Position numbers and translations under genes: made by a program | The notes under the pieces: generated by a model | Told to the model about the DNA's origin: nothing | The model's database searches: none | The model's input: the letters and a program-made list of their open reading frames with translations, nothing else | Shown here: positions 62,401 to 64,000 of the stretch, piece after piece | Layout of the letters: each line of letters begins with the position of its first letter | Numbering within the stretch: position 1 is the stretch's first letter | Assembly: GCF_900115165.1 (NCBI RefSeq) | Contig: NZ_FOVP01000005.1 | Coordinates: forward strand, 1 to 64,000 | Direction: 5' to 3' | Length of the DNA: 64,000 nucleotides | Source of the DNA: Roseovarius lutimaris | GTDB taxonomy: Bacteria > Pseudomonadota > Alphaproteobacteria > Rhodobacterales > Rhodobacteraceae

Positions 62401-62619
62401 TTAGTTACAGCGGCTTGGGTAGGCCTGACAATAAACCACGTTGCCCGCGGCCCCGACAGCGGCGCCGGTAATGACACTTCCGCCCACCACAGCGCCGGTG
62501 ACCGCACCGGCACCGCCACCCAAAAGCGCCTGTTCGGGCACCGTGTCGCCACAGGCCGCAAGCCCCATGAGGGCAAGTGCCGAGAGCATCGGAATAACTT
62601 TGCGTTGGATGGTGTGCAT
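62401..62619 (-). CDS. Small glycine-zipper lipoprotein
   Basis: 72 residues. Lipoprotein signal KVIPMLSALALMGLAAC, then GDTVPEQALLGGGAGAVTGA and VVGGSVITGAAVGAAGNVVY, a glycine zipper of the type found in YMGG/osmotic lipoproteins. AGGAGG precedes the ATG. It lies in the pccA promoter-side gap of the propionyl-CoA block. Confidence 0.85.
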   Translation of the reverse strand: MHTIQRKVIPMLSALALMGLAACGDTVPEQALLGGGAGAVTGAVVGGSVITGAAVGAAGNVVYCQAYPSRCN

Positions 62620-62977
62620 GTTGGATCGCCTCCTGAAATACGCGATTGGATATCGCCGTCAGTCAACGCCATATCACGTGCACCGTCAAAGCCGCCACGC
62701 CCGACATAATGCCGATCGGCAAACCGCCGCCGAGATCCGTAAAGCCGGTGTTTCAAAGAAAAAACGGGCGGTCTATGCCAACCAGCACAGCGCCGCCCGT
62801 AAGGGGAAGGGTAACGGATCAGACGTTTGGTCAACGCCCCTTGGGGAAGGGCTTCCATCACCTGCTTCATACTGCCGATATCGCAGGCTGCGGCCAAGCC
62901 GAAATCACGCGGGACAACCGCATCGGCTGTATTCCGCGTGTTTTCACAACCGACTGGCAAGTTCATGCCGACCCGCG
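62620..62977. other. Gap in the propionyl-CoA block
   Basis: No gene supported. A minus-strand frame (62235-62981) starts in an ATGA overlap but runs through the terminator and in a second frame across the lipoprotein gene, so I reject it. The region holds the terminator at 62764-62800 and the promoter area of the lipoprotein. Confidence 0.55.
62764..62800 (-). terminator. Terminator downstream of the 120-residue gene
   Basis: ACGGGCGG (62764-62771) pairs with CCGCCCGT (62793-62800) around a 21-base loop. On the minus strand it is followed by TTTTTTCTTTG. Confidence 0.8.
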
Positions 62978-63340
62978 TCATCCCTCAGCCTCCCGGTCGC
63001 TGAACACTTCGGGAAAAGACGACCGCGCAACGGCCAGATCAATCACCAGCAAGGCGTCATAGCTTTCAGGGTCAAAGCCCTCTTCAAAGGGCTTCACCTC
63101 ACGTCCGAACAACCACGCCAGACGCCCGGCATCAAGATTGCCACGCTCAAACGGCTGATCGCCGAAATGCTCCCAGAGCGCACGCAAGAAGCCGACATCG
63201 GCACGCCGGTCTGCGGGCCTGCGATCACGAAATCGCTCGCGCTCGGTCAGCGGTGTGGCGCCCCTGGGATTGGCGCGGCGAATGACAAACTGGAAATCCG
63301 TGCCCGGAAGACGCCCGGGGAACCCGCGGTGTTTGATCAT
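62978..63340 (-). CDS. Uncharacterised protein in the propionyl-CoA block
   Basis: 120 residues. It is basic at the N-terminus (MIKHRGFPGRLPGTDFQFVI, RRANPRGATPLTERERFRDR) and acidic-aromatic in the C-terminal half, with VGFLRALWEHFGDQPFERGN, LAWLFGREVKPFEEGFDPES and ALLVIDLAVARSSFPEVFSD. No family recognised. AGGGGGGG precedes the ATG at 63340. Roseobacters I know carry several small genes between pccB and pccA; this one may be of that kind. Confidence 0.55.
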   Translation of the reverse strand: MIKHRGFPGRLPGTDFQFVIRRANPRGATPLTERERFRDRRPADRRADVGFLRALWEHFGDQPFERGNLDAGRLAWLFGREVKPFEEGFDPESYDALLVIDLAVARSSFPEVFSDREAEG

Positions 63341-63520
63341 GACACCCCCCCTGATCCGACAGAGACGGGGGCGGACATTCCCGAGGCCGCCCGCATCACG
63401 GCTGACAATAGAGCGCAGGGCCCGGAAAAAGGCTGAAAAGACCTAAAAATATGGTGATAGCCGCAGCTTGCCGCTACACGATAGCGCAAATCGCGAGCTT
63501 TGACGCATCGCGCCAAAAGC
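63341..63520. other. Intergenic spacer
   Basis: No gene or clear site. It begins upstream of the 120-residue gene and ends at the terminator of the 47-residue lipoprotein gene. Confidence 0.4.
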
Positions 63521-63544
63521 GGGACAGGCGGTGCCGCCTGTCCC
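63521..63544 (-). terminator. Terminator of the 47-residue lipoprotein gene
   Basis: GGGACAGGCGG (63521-63531) and CCGCCTGTCCC (63534-63544) form a perfect inverted repeat; on the minus strand the stem is followed by GCTTTTGG. It lies 18 bases after the stop codon. Confidence 0.85.
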
Positions 63545-63562
63545 TGTTCAACCTTGAAAAGG

Positions 63563-63706
63563 TTACTTGTACTTACCGGTGATAACCGGCTCGGTCGAAA
63601 TCGGCTCGGGCTCGACAACGACGAATTCTTCCTGTGCGGGCTGTGCGCAAGCTGCGACAAAGGCCACAAGGCCAATTGCGAGAACGCTCTTGATGCTGTT
63701 CGACAT
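63563..63706 (-). CDS. Tiny lipoprotein
   Basis: 47 residues from the ATG at 63706, with AGGAGA upstream. It starts MSNSIKSVLAIGLVAFVAAC, an entire lipoprotein signal with VAAC as the lipobox, and ends in an acidic tail EEFVVVEPEPISTEPVITGK. It would be anchored in the membrane after processing with only about 28 mature residues. Terminator and ribosome site support it as a real gene. Function unknown. Confidence 0.8.
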   Translation of the reverse strand: MSNSIKSVLAIGLVAFVAACAQPAQEEFVVVEPEPISTEPVITGKYK

Positions 63707-63929
63707 GTATTTCTCCTGTCTCTCTTGTCTGCATAAACGGAGGCCACAGGGACACATCCCCCTGACCGCCCGAATGGCGAGGTTAAGGTTACTCTGGTGT
63801 AACCAGCCCTCATCATAGCCGAATTTCGGGAAAATGAATACGCGCCAGTGGCGAACACCCGCTCATGTGACGCCAAAGCCTCATTCCGCCCCCCACGTGA
63901 ACTGCGTCTCTCAACATCTTGTGTTTGCA

Positions 63930-64000
63930 TTAAAACATCTCCCAGATGCAGACCCCGTCCTGCACGCTATAAGCCTCGAAAACCTGTGTCACCTCGGGGT
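63930..64000 (-). CDS. C-terminal end of a protein running off the window (possibly DUF6497)
   Basis: The minus strand is open from the edge to a TAA at 63930-63932; the last residues read EVTQVFEAYSVQDGVCIWEM and a final Phe. Only about 22 codons are visible, and the family cannot be shown. Position in the propionyl-CoA block and the ending are compatible with the small exported DUF6497 proteins that I recall near pccB in Rhodobacterales. Confidence 0.4.
   Translation of the reverse strand, partial: PEVTQVFEAYSVQDGVCIWEMF

Noticed and set aside
61168-62709. 513-codon plus-strand frame opposite pccA
   Set aside because: Shadow of pccA; no family and no ribosome site.
62235-62981. 248-codon minus-strand frame starting in an ATGA overlap
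   Set aside because: It runs through a terminator hairpin, overlaps a clear lipoprotein gene in another frame and has unlikely composition.

Overview
The window is GC-rich, gene-dense chromosomal DNA of an alphaproteobacterium, most likely a marine Rhodobacterales (roseobacter group) member. The basis is: a phaR-phaP-phaC / phaZ polyhydroxyalkanoate cluster with CTGC-N3-GCAG boxes; two complete TRAP transporters; an aa3 oxidase subunit I and cytochrome c2; CtrA-type TTAA-N7-TTAA sites; an AmpD-like amidase beside rnpB; and a propionyl-CoA gene block (scpA, pccA and small lipoproteins) in an order I recall from this group. Species cannot be set from the sequence alone. Apart from an IS6-type transposase tail at the left edge and a visibly AT-richer patch near 18.3-20.0 kb, I see no prophage, plasmid genes, CRISPR array or rRNA.

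Layout. 0-3.1 kb: end of an IS6 transposase, then glcB (malate synthase G) with a GlcG/HbpS-like gene, facing an IclR regulator across a palindrome (glyoxylate assimilation). 4.0-8.7 kb: first TRAP transporter (P, Q, M), an overlapping alpha/beta hydrolase and a divergent LysR regulator. 8.7-14.6 kb: IclR regulator, second TRAP transporter with a Tat-type receptor, divergent GMC oxidoreductase. 14.6-18.1 kb: a small unknown gene, tRNA-Leu(GAG), a peptidoglycan-binding periplasmic protein, lipB, cytochrome c2. 18.3-20.0 kb: AT-richer patch of exported unknowns. 20.3-22.1 kb: ctaD behind an FNR-type box. 22.3-25.2 kb: folB (with an extra kinase-like domain), folP, an EamA transporter. 25.3-27.4 kb: ilvC facing two overlapping Lrp/AsnC genes. 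27.3-32.7 kb: Hint-domain protein, class-V aminotransferase, UbiH-type hydroxylase, small membrane protein, HAD phosphatase, GntR regulator. 32.6-34.7 kb: XagB/cellulose-synthase-like glycosyltransferase with three CtrA-type sites upstream. 34.7-43.2 kb: housekeeping genes (carA, yqeY, DUF2244, rnpB, ampD-like, gatA, gatC, MBL hydrolase, pseudouridine synthase, tadA). 43.3-48.7 kb: LysR plus the PHA cluster. 48.8-55.8 kb: hydrolases, MFS transporter, thrS, small genes, a cold-shock gene. 56.0-64.0 kb: propionyl-CoA to succinyl-CoA block (scpA, sulfotransferase-like, DUF4174, lipoprotein genes, pccA) running off the right edge, probably towards pccB.

How the genes work together. The theme is heterotrophic carbon handling: uptake of organic acids by TRAP systems, glyoxylate entry through malate synthase, propionyl-CoA conversion through PccA and methylmalonyl-CoA mutase, and storage and mobilisation of PHA under PhaR. 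Regulatory DNA is unusually readable: IclR, FNR, CtrA and PhaR-type sites, strong intercistronic hairpins between the P and Q genes of both TRAP operons, and many terminators. Four convergent gene pairs share exactly four bases at their stop codons. I found no wholly new multi-gene system. The strongest leads are the FolB-kinase-like fusion, the CtrA-type array before the glycosyltransferase, the FNR-type box before ctaD, and the exported unknowns at 18.4-20.0 kb.
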